Shown one piece after another: positions 1 through 4,911 of a stretch of 8,450 nt of DNA. The stretch covers positions 1 through 8,450 of the forward strand of contig NZ_NCSM01000114.1 in the NCBI RefSeq assembly GCF_002224125.1, written 5' to 3'. Under the pieces are notes generated by a model. The model was not told the DNA's origin. It saw nothing but the letters and a program-made list of their open reading frames with translations, and did no database searches. The translations under genes were made by a program, and so were the position numbers. The number at the start of each line of letters is the position of its first letter. Position 1 is the first letter of the stretch. The stretch comes from Streptomyces sp. NBS 14/10. GTDB lineage: Bacteria; Actinomycetota; Actinomycetes; Streptomycetales; Streptomycetaceae.

Positions 1-2
1 TG

Positions 3-218
3 TGGACGTGCGGTCAGTGCGGAACCGTGCACGACCGCGACCACAACGCAGCACGCAACGTCCTCTTCGAAGGACGCCGCATCGTCGCCACCGGACGGGT
101 GGAGACGCTGAACGCCTGTGGAGTGCCGGTAAGACAGGCACACGTGCCCGCACAGCGCGTTGAAGCAGGAAGCCCCCGGAAGGGTCAGACGACCCAGGCC
201 GGAATCCCTGGACTTTAG
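3..218 (+). CDS. tnpB: TnpB RNA-guided endonuclease, C-terminal fragment (5' end outside window)
   Basis: The frame is open from base 3 to the TAG at 216-218 and gives about 71 residues of the TnpB C-terminus. Visible at the start are W-T-C-G-Q-C-G, the second CxxC half of the TnpB zinc ribbon, followed by [10 protein letters not shown]. That is the conserved RuvC-III motif, whose second Asp is a catalytic metal ligand in this family. The tail ([12 protein letters not shown], then PAQRVEAGS) is typical of Streptomyces TnpB proteins. TnpB is the ancestor of Cas12: guided by an omega-RNA copied from the element's right end, it cuts DNA next to a short target-adjacent motif and helps the element persist at its donor site. 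The part seen looks intact, with no frameshift or early stop. Activity cannot be judged without the upstream RuvC-I and RuvC-II residues. Confidence 0.9.
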   Translation, partial: WTCGQCGTVHDRDHNAARNVLFEGRRIVATGRVETLNACGVPVRQAHVPAQRVEAGSPRKGQTTQAGIPGL

Positions 219-251
219 GCCAGGGAGCACGTCAAGCTCGCGTTCTTTCGA
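100..251 (+). ncRNA. Probable omega-RNA (reRNA) of the TnpB element
   Basis: In IS605-family elements the guide RNA overlaps the 3' end of tnpB, runs to the transposon right end and takes its guide from the flanking DNA. Three stems in series fit this: GTGCC 123-127 with GGCAC 137-141, GGGTC 182-186 with GACCC 191-195 (loop AGAC), and TCCCTGG 205-211 with CCAGGGA 220-226. The conserved-looking block GAAGCAGGAAGCCCC (162-176) precedes the last two. The scaffold should end near 235. The guide would be the following 16 or so bases, starting GCTCGCGTTCTTTCG, which are hsp20 sequence. The 5' end given here is a guess and the 3' end assumes a guide of about 16 nt. Confidence 0.5.
205..226 (+). repeat. 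Subterminal hairpin of the IS right end
   Basis: A 7-bp perfect stem, TCCCTGG (205-211) with CCAGGGA (220-226), encloses an 8-nt loop that contains the tnpB stop codon. In IS200/IS605 elements, single-stranded hairpins of this kind at the ends are recognised by the TnpA transposase. In RNA form the stem is the last one of the omega-RNA scaffold. It may also act as a weak transcription terminator, but no T-run follows. Confidence 0.7.
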
Positions 252-512
252 CTCGCCGGAGATGTGCAGCTCCCGCTTGCTGATCTTGACGTCGATGTCC
301 TCCCGCTTGATCCCCGGCAGTTCCGCCTCAACCATGTAAGCGTCGTCCGTCTCCCGCGGATCGGCCATGGGTGAGAAGGCCCCGGGGGCGGGCGCGGCAC
401 TGGCGGCCTCCAGGAAGCGGTTCATCCGCTCGAAGAGATCGCCGAATTCGGCGGTAATCGGCTCACCCCAGCTGTCGGCCGGGCCGGTGGTGTGGTGTAC
501 GGGCAGAGTCAT
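236..512 (-). pseudogene. hsp20: Hsp20 small heat-shock protein, cut off by the IS element
   Basis: Read leftward from ATG 512, this encodes about 92 residues of a small heat-shock protein, a holdase that binds unfolding proteins in the cytoplasm. Residues 1-50 are the variable N-terminal arm, with FGDLFERMNRFLEAA as a typical amphipathic helix. Residues 51-92 are the first half of the alpha-crystallin domain, including ADPRETDDAYMVEAELPGIK, then REDIDVKI and ELHISGE. The ribosome site GGGGGTGA lies 6 nt before the ATG. At about 236 the sequence passes into the IS right end, so the second half of the domain, including the strands that form the dimer and the usual C-terminal I-x-I/V tail, is absent. 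The frame stays open through the element to base 1, which would add unrelated residues, so a misfolded chimera is possible. The missing 3' half may sit beyond the element's left end. Confidence 0.85.
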
Positions 513-740
513 CGCGGTTCACCCCCGCGAAACAACGGCATCCAGGTCATTTCCATGCTGCGCGCCCCCACCTCGCGCGGCGAATCGAATACCGAACCAC
601 CGCACCAGGAACGCGCAATGGCAGGCCCTGGCTGCCGGTGCCCGGCAAAGACCGGCGTTGATGGTGCCGGCCCCTGATCCGGATTCGCCGTCCCATGCGG
701 CGGAGTGCTGCACGTGGCAGGTTGAATACGGCGACATTCG
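513..740. promoter_or_regulatory. Divergent intergenic region between hsp20 and the DUF1918 gene
   Basis: This 228-bp stretch must hold the promoters of both flanking genes, which point away from each other. No convincing -35/-10 pair could be identified by eye. The main structure is an inverted repeat, GCCGGT 634-639 with ACCGGC 651-656 (11-nt spacer), inside a run of repeated GCCGG/CCGGC units from 634 to 672. This could be an operator or may only reflect GC richness. No CIRCE or HAIR element, the known heat-shock operators of Streptomyces, was recognised. A long leftward frame covers the region but shows no family resemblance. Confidence 0.3.
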
Positions 741-750
741 GGGGAGGAGG
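741..750 (+). promoter_or_regulatory. Strong ribosome-binding site that fixes the DUF1918 start
   Basis: GGGGAGGAGG lies 8 nt upstream of GTG 759. It is among the best Shine-Dalgarno matches in the window. It supports translation of a gene that would otherwise be easy to overlook because of its length. Confidence 0.75.
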
Positions 751-758
751 CGACGACT

Positions 759-911
759 GTGCGAGCTCACATCGGCGATCGACTCGTCATCGAAAGCCCG
801 ACAACCGGGGCTGCCAGGTGCGACGGCGAGCTTGTCGGACTCCGTCATGTGGATGGAACACCTCCTTATGACGCGCATTGGTCGGACACGGACGAGGTGA
901 CGCTTGTGTGA
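759..911 (+). CDS. DUF1918-type small protein, 50 aa, probably C-terminally clipped
   Basis: GTG 759 to TGA 909-911 encodes 50 residues starting VRAHIGDRLVIES. The pattern M/V-R-A-x-x-G-D-R-L near the start, a central G-E-L/I-V-x-L/V-R and then DGTPPYDAHWSDTDEVTLV match the DUF1918 family of short actinobacterial proteins. These form a small SH3-like beta barrel and have no assigned function. Known members usually continue with something like F-P-G-P-D and total about 60 residues. Here a stop follows immediately after VTLV, so the last strand appears to be missing. The ribosome site is excellent (741-750). DUF1918 genes are often found beside stress genes in Streptomyces, which fits the universal stress protein downstream. 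The protein may still be made. Family assignment rests on memory of the pattern and was not searched. Confidence 0.65.
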   Translation: MRAHIGDRLVIESPTTGAARCDGELVGLRHVDGTPPYDAHWSDTDEVTLV

Positions 912-996
912 GGAGCGGCCGGCCGACCCGAGCCTGGCGAGTCTCATCAGGCTGGCCGCCGCGCTGGGGACCAGCATCGCGGCGCTGCGCGGGCTG
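910..996 (+). pseudogene. Remnant of an XRE-family helix-turn-helix regulator
   Basis: Starting just at the DUF1918 stop but in another frame, the sequence reads EERPADPSLASLIRLAAALG, then TSIAALRGL. This is the pattern of the last two helices of an HTH_3/XRE domain (PSL-x-x-L-x-x-L-A-x-A-L-G-x-S-x-x-x-L). The first three helices, including the recognition helix, are absent. What follows to the stop at 1153-1155 has no recognisable domain. A TTG at 904 would open the frame but has no ribosome site. The simplest reading is that a deletion joined the end of DUF1918 to the tail of a regulator gene, clipping both at about 905-912. The match is short and could be chance in GC-rich sequence. Confidence 0.4.
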
Positions 997-1038
997 TCAC
1001 AGAGTCCGGTGCCGTGCGACGCCTGGCCAGTCGCGGTC

Positions 1039-1080
1039 ACACCCACACCATGGCCGGGGGCGAACGCGAGATGTGGGTGT
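1039..1080. repeat. 9-bp perfect inverted repeat with 24-nt loop
   Basis: ACACCCACA (1039-1047) is the exact reverse complement of TGTGGGTGT (1072-1080). The arms are not simple GC runs. It lies after the HTH remnant and about 175 bp before USP1. There is no T-run, so it is not a standard intrinsic terminator. It could be an RNA hairpin or a pair of half-sites. Confidence 0.55.
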
Positions 1081-1085
1081 AGATC

Positions 1086-1108
1086 CGGCCCGCTCACCTC
1101 ACGGGCCG
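1086..1108. repeat. 7-bp GC inverted repeat (possible terminator-like hairpin)
   Basis: CGGCCCG (1086-1092) and CGGGCCG (1102-1108) pair perfectly around a 9-nt loop. It follows 5 nt after the 1039-1080 repeat. Together the two could end transcription coming from the DUF1918 side, although Streptomyces terminators of this kind without a T-run are hard to call. Confidence 0.4.
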
Positions 1109-1132
1109 CCGCATCAGCCCGGCCGACCGGTG

Positions 1133-1153
1133 AGTGGCCACGGGCTGTCCACT
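1133..1153. promoter_or_regulatory. Imperfect 21-bp palindrome upstream of USP1, candidate operator
   Basis: AGTGGCCA (1133-1140), a 5-bp centre and TGTCCACT (1146-1153) match as an inverted repeat at 7 of 8 positions per arm. It lies 102 bp before the USP1 start, a reasonable distance for an activator or repressor site. The spacing does not fit the DevR box, whose core is GGnC, 4 bp, GnCC. Which protein would bind it is unknown. Confidence 0.35.
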
Positions 1154-1255
1154 GATGGCTTGTGAGAGCCGGTCCGTGTGTCGCGATGGCGCCTGAGCGG
1201 TGCGAGGGTATTTACGGGGGGTGCTCAGCTGCCGGGACGGAAGGCGGTAGGGACG

Positions 1256-2131
1256 ATGGAAACCTCGATGGTCGTGGGCGTCGACGGGTCGGATTCCAGC
1301 CTGGAGGCAGTGGACTGGGCGGTGGACGAGGCGGCACGCCGCGGGTTGCCACTGCGGCTTGTCTACGCCTCCCGGTGGGAGCGTTATGAGGGAGGGCGTC
1401 CGTCCTTCAGCACCGATCGTCCCGCCGAAGAGCTCATGGCGGAGCACATCATCGCCTCATGCGCGGAACGGGCCCGGCTTCGCAATCCAGAGGTGAAGGT
1501 GTCGGGCGAGGTCATGGCCGACGATGCTGTGTCCGCGCTGCTGCGCGAGGGGCCTGAGGCAGGTGTCCTGATCACCGGTTCTCGCGGCCGTAGCGAGCTG
1601 GCCGGGCTGCTGCTGGGGTCGGTCAGCCTCACGGTGGCCGCCCGCGCCGAGTGTCCGGTCATCGTGGTCCGTGGTTCGGAGCAGAACCGGCGGGGAGCCT
1701 TCGGGCGGGTGGTGGTCGGGGTCGGTGACTCGGCCAAGGGCTCGGACGCAGTGGGGTTCGCCTTGAGTGAGGCCGAGGCCCGCGGCTGCGCACTGGAGGC
1801 CGTACGGGCCTGGCGCTGTCCGGCCCATGAGCACGTGGACCACCCTCTGCTCGCGGACGATGCGGCTCGTGTGCATGAGGAACAGGCCTCGGCCGAACTC
1901 ACCGACGCACTACGTGAGGCGGTGAGGGAGCATCCTCGGGTCGATGTACATCGCAGGCCGGTCGAAGGCTCCGCCCACAAGGTTCTCGTGGAGAAATCGG
2001 CCGGTGCCGACTTGATTGTCGTCGGCGCTCTGAGACGACACGGCCACTTCGGTCTGCAGCTCGGCAGGGTTGCCCACACCCTGCTGCATCACTCCGAGTG
2101 CCCGGTCGCCGTCGTTCCTCAGCGAGGCTGA
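1256..2131 (+). CDS. Two-domain universal stress protein (USP1)
   Basis: ATG 1256 gives 291 aa, the usual size of actinobacterial tandem UspA proteins. Domain 1 is about residues 4-138 and opens with MVVGVDGSDSSLEAVDWAVDEA. Its ATP motif is complete, G108-x2-G111-x9-G121-S122 (GSRG, then GSVS), and it ends with the strand CPVIVVRG. Domain 2 is about residues 150-288 (RVVVGVGDSAKGSDAV to CPVAVVP). Its ATP motif is eroded: G257-A-L-R260 has Arg where Gly is expected, and G270 is followed by Arg271 instead of Ser/Thr. Related proteins bind ATP or act as cytoplasmic stress and dormancy factors; targets are mostly unknown. For the start, GGAAGG at 1239-1244 is 11 nt from ATG 1256. ATG 1268 is also possible, and GTG 1178 would add 26 residues unlike the family. 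The gene converges on the formate dehydrogenase operon and has its own upstream region with several inverted repeats. Confidence 0.93.
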   Translation: METSMVVGVDGSDSSLEAVDWAVDEAARRGLPLRLVYASRWERYEGGRPSFSTDRPAEELMAEHIIASCAERARLRNPEVKVSGEVMADDAVSALLREGPEAGVLITGSRGRSELAGLLLGSVSLTVAARAECPVIVVRGSEQNRRGAFGRVVVGVGDSAKGSDAVGFALSEAEARGCALEAVRAWRCPAHEHVDHPLLADDAARVHEEQASAELTDALREAVREHPRVDVHRRPVEGSAHKVLVEKSAGADLIVVGALRRHGHFGLQLGRVAHTLLHHSECPVAVVPQRG

Positions 2132-2229
2132 CGGAACAGGGCCGCGGGAGAGCACCCGTCGCCACCCTGAGTCTGGGGGATGTCCGGCTCCGCGGGTCAC
2201 GGCGGGAACCGCGGTGTCCCAGGACGCGG
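2132..2229. terminator. Convergent spacer with weak hairpin
   Basis: These 98 bp separate two genes that end facing each other, so termination in both directions is expected here. The clearest stem is CCGCGG 2190-2195 with CCGCGG 2209-2214 around a 13-nt loop. It reads the same on both strands but has no T-run on either side. The call rests mainly on position; the hairpin itself is modest. Confidence 0.3.
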
Positions 2230-4911
2230 TCACGGCACGGCCAGGCGCACCGCCGTGACCTTGTACTCGGGGCAGGAGGTGACGGTGTCCGCGTGGTCGG
2301 AGGTCAGGCGGTTCACTCCGCTCGCGGGGAAGTGGAAGGAACAGAAGACCTGGCCGGGGGCCGTCTGTTCGCTGATCCGGGCGACGAGGTGGGCCCGGCC
2401 GTGTCGGCTCTCCACCGTGAGCGGCTGGCCGTCGCGCACTGCGTACCGGAGGGCGTCGCCGGGGTTGAGGTCGAGGAAGTCGGTCGGATCGAGGGTGAGA
2501 TTGGCGCCGCGGCGGGTCATGCTCCCGGAGTTGTAGTGGGCCCAGCGCCGCCCGGTGACCAGGAGCAGCGGATAGTCGTCGTCGGGCTGCTCGCCCGGCG
2601 GCAGATAGGGGGGCGCGGCGAGGTGGGCGCGTCCGTCGGATGTGGCGAACCGTTCCTCGTACAGCTTGGCTTCGCCGGCGCGGCCCGGGTCCGGGCATGG
2701 CCAGGGGATGGCACCGTCGCGGTCCAGCCGGCCGTGTGAGAGGCCCCCGAAGACGGGTGCGACCCGGCCGCACTCGGCCAGGGCTTCGGCCGGAGTCGGG
2801 CAGCCGAGGGCGATGCCCATGGCCGTCGCCACGGCGTGCACGATCTCGAAGTCGGTACGTGCCTCGCCCGGCGGGGACACGGCGGGTCTGACCCGCTGGA
2901 ACCGTCGGTCGAAGTTGACGAAGGTGCCGTCCTTCTCCAGCCAGGACGCCGCCGGCAGCACGATGTCGGCGTGGCGGGCGGTTTCGGAGAGGAACAGTTC
3001 GTTGCAGACGACGAGCGGGCAGGTGTCCAGGGCCTCGGCCACCCGGTTCGTGTCGGGGTCGGTGGCGCAGACGTCCTCGCCGATGACCCACAGGGCCCGG
3101 AGATCCCCCGCTCGTGCGGCGGCGAACATGTCCGGGATCCGCAGGCCGGGCCGCCCCGGAACCGGTGCCCCCCACACCGCCTCGGCCCGGGACCGTACGG
3201 CAGGGTCGGTCACCTTTCCGTAGCCGGGCAGGCAGTCGGGCAGCGCGCCCATGTCCGAGGCACCCTGGACGTTGTTCTGGCCGCGCAGCGGGCTGATCCC
3301 GTACCCGCGGTCGGTGCCCACGGCGCCGCGCAGGATCGCCAGGTTGGCCAGGGTCCGCACCCCGTCCGTGCCGTGCAGGTGTTCGGTGACGCCCAGGCCG
3401 TAGACGATGGCGGGCTGTCGGGCACGGCCGTACAGCCGGGCGGCGGCCACCAGGTCCGCGACGGGGACTCCGGTGATCTCCGCGACCCGGTGGGGTGGGT
3501 AGTCGCCCAGCAGCTCGGCGAGCTCCGGCAGACCGGTGGCCCGCTCGCGCAGGAACCCGTCGTCGGCGAGGCGTTCGGCGAGCATGACGTGGGCGATCCC
3601 GTGGAAGAGGGCGACATTGGTGCCGGGGCGGGGGCGCAGATGCACGTCGGCGTGGCGGGCGAGGCCGACGGCGCGGGGATCGGCGACCACCAGCTTCGCC
3701 CCGTGCAGCACGCGCCGGAGCAGCCGCGCTCCGACCACCGGGTGGGCTTCGACGGGGTTGGCCCCGACCACCAGCAGGCAGTCGGACCGTTCGACGTCGT
3801 CGAAGGTGTCGGTGCCGCCGGAGAGCCCGAAGGAGGCGGTCAGGCCCGCGGCGGACGGGGAGTGGCACAGCCGGGAGCAGTTGTCGACGTTGTTCGTGCC
3901 GACCACGGCCCGCATGAACTTCTGGACGAGGTAGTTCTCCTCGTTGGTGGCACGGGCCGAGGAGATCGCCGCCACGGCGTCCGGGCCCCCGGCGTCGACG
4001 GCCGCACGCAGTCCGCGGGCGACCTCACCGAGCGCTTCGTCCCAGCCGACGGCCTCCAGGCGGCCGTCGCGCCGCAACAGGGGCCGGGTGAGCCGTTCGG
4101 GGGAGGTGAGATAACCGTGGGCGAAGCGGCCCTTCACACATGCGTGCCCTCGGTTGACGGGGCCGTCCCGGGCGGGCAGGACCGCTGCCACCTCGCCGTC
4201 GCGGGTGACGACGTCCAGCGCGCAACCGACACCGCAGTAGCCGCATGTCGTACGGGTGGCGGTCGGCCGGTGGGCGGAGGTGAGCCCGCGCCCCGGCCCC
4301 GGCTCGGTGATCGCGCCGGTGGGGCAGGTGTCGACGCAGCCGCCGCAGGCCACGCAGTCCGACTCGGCCCAGGGCCCACCGGTACCGGGGGCGACGACGG
4401 TGTCGGCGCCCCGGCCGACCAGGGTGAGGGCAAAGGTGCCCTGTACCTCGGAGCACATGCGGACGCACCGGCCGCAGGCGATGCACAGATCCCGGTCCAG
4501 GTGGACGTACGGGTGGGAGTCGTCCCCGTCCCGGCCTCCGGCACCCCGCGCCGCCTCGGGACCGATACCCATCGACCGGCAGACCTGCGCCAGTTCGCTG
4601 GGGTTGCCGGTCGCGAGGGCATGGGAGGGCAGGGCGGAGACGATGAACTCCACCGCGTCCTGACGCAGCCGCTGAAGGTCGTCGGTGGCGGTTTCGACGC
4701 GGACACCGGACGCGGCCGGGGTCACGCAGGCCGCGGCGATGTGTCCGTCGGCCCGCACCAGACAGGTACGGCAGGAGCCCGCGGGGCTGAGCCGGTCGTC
4801 GGAGCAGAGCGTGGGCAGCTCGATCCCGGCCATCCGCACCGCCGCGAGCAGTGAGGCCCCCTCGGGGACGGCGACGCCGCTGCCATCGACCTCGATCTCG
4901 ATTCCGGTCAT
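2230..4911 (-). CDS. fdhF: Formate dehydrogenase catalytic (alpha) subunit, Mo-bisPGD, cysteine type
   Basis: This 893-aa protein (FdhF/FdhA/FdsA-type) oxidises formate to CO2 in the cytoplasm and passes electrons to the NuoEF-like partner. Domains in order: a [2Fe-2S] domain with C36, C47, C50 and C62; a degenerate NuoG His-Cys segment (about 88-116); two [4Fe-4S] ferredoxin motifs (C143/C146/C149/C153 and C186/C189/C192/C196); then the molybdopterin region with its own [4Fe-4S] (C223, C226, C230, C258). The molybdenum ligand is Cys349 in RLCHSPS, where E. coli FdhF has selenocysteine. His350 and Arg543 (in RGQNNVQGA) match the catalytic His and Arg of FdhF. The C-terminal pterin-binding domain contains TGRRWAHYNSGSMTRR (786-801). 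ATG 4911 overlaps the upstream stop as ATGA, so translation is probably coupled; ATG 4920 is an alternative. The His-Cys segment has H97 but lacks the expected cysteines. Maturation needs bis-MGD and an FdhD-type sulfurtransferase, not found here. Confidence 0.95.
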   Translation of the reverse strand: MTGIEIEVDGSGVAVPEGASLLAAVRMAGIELPTLCSDDRLSPAGSCRTCLVRADGHIAAACVTPAASGVRVETATDDLQRLRQDAVEFIVSALPSHALATGNPSELAQVCRSMGIGPEAARGAGGRDGDDSHPYVHLDRDLCIACGRCVRMCSEVQGTFALTLVGRGADTVVAPGTGGPWAESDCVACGGCVDTCPTGAITEPGPGRGLTSAHRPTATRTTCGYCGVGCALDVVTRDGEVAAVLPARDGPVNRGHACVKGRFAHGYLTSPERLTRPLLRRDGRLEAVGWDEALGEVARGLRAAVDAGGPDAVAAISSARATNEENYLVQKFMRAVVGTNNVDNCSRLCHSPSAAGLTASFGLSGGTDTFDDVERSDCLLVVGANPVEAHPVVGARLLRRVLHGAKLVVADPRAVGLARHADVHLRPRPGTNVALFHGIAHVMLAERLADDGFLRERATGLPELAELLGDYPPHRVAEITGVPVADLVAAARLYGRARQPAIVYGLGVTEHLHGTDGVRTLANLAILRGAVGTDRGYGISPLRGQNNVQGASDMGALPDCLPGYGKVTDPAVRSRAEAVWGAPVPGRPGLRIPDMFAAARAGDLRALWVIGEDVCATDPDTNRVAEALDTCPLVVCNELFLSETARHADIVLPAASWLEKDGTFVNFDRRFQRVRPAVSPPGEARTDFEIVHAVATAMGIALGCPTPAEALAECGRVAPVFGGLSHGRLDRDGAIPWPCPDPGRAGEAKLYEERFATSDGRAHLAAPPYLPPGEQPDDDYPLLLVTGRRWAHYNSGSMTRRGANLTLDPTDFLDLNPGDALRYAVRDGQPLTVESRHGRAHLVARISEQTAPGQVFCSFHFPASGVNRLTSDHADTVTSCPEYKVTAVRLAVP

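Larger units (their letters stand above)
1..235 (+). mobile_element. Right end of an IS200/IS605-type (tnpB-carrying) insertion element, partial
   Basis: The window opens inside an IS605/IS1341-type element. It contains the C-terminus of TnpB, then a short hairpin that spans the tnpB stop codon, then the terminal sequence CACGTCAA at about 228-235. This arrangement (GGAATCCC, small stem-loop, GGGAG, ending near GTCAA) is the usual right end of actinobacterial members of the family. These elements carry subterminal hairpins instead of terminal inverted repeats and make no target duplication. The left end, any tnpA and most of tnpB lie outside the window, so it cannot be said whether the element is autonomous. 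The outer boundary at 235/236 is inferred from the family pattern and from where the interrupted hsp20 reading frame begins to look normal. It could be off by a few bases. Confidence 0.8.

Noticed and set aside
519..1097. 192-codon leftward frame in the gene-poor region
   Set aside because: No recognisable domain. The same stretch carries the DUF1918 reading frame with a strong ribosome site on the other strand, which explains it better.
1178..1255. GTG 1178 as the USP1 start
   Set aside because: The added 26 residues do not resemble Usp N-termini. The family begins a few residues before MVVGVDGS, in agreement with ATG 1256.
1910..3868. 652-codon leftward frame overlapping USP1 and fdhF in another frame
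   Set aside because: The product is Arg/Pro-rich filler spanning two real genes and their convergent spacer. It has no ribosome site or family pattern.
3862..3870. Selenocysteine at the formate dehydrogenase active site
   Set aside because: The molybdenum-ligand codon is a plain cysteine codon (RLCHSPS) and no in-frame TGA occurs, so no SECIS element is needed.
2836..4854. 672-codon rightward open frame opposite the formate dehydrogenase gene
   Set aside because: It is a GC-bias shadow: in high-GC genes the antisense frames rarely contain stops. The translation is low-complexity Gly/Val/Asp/Arg-rich with no domain, while the opposite strand encodes a complete, motif-verified enzyme.
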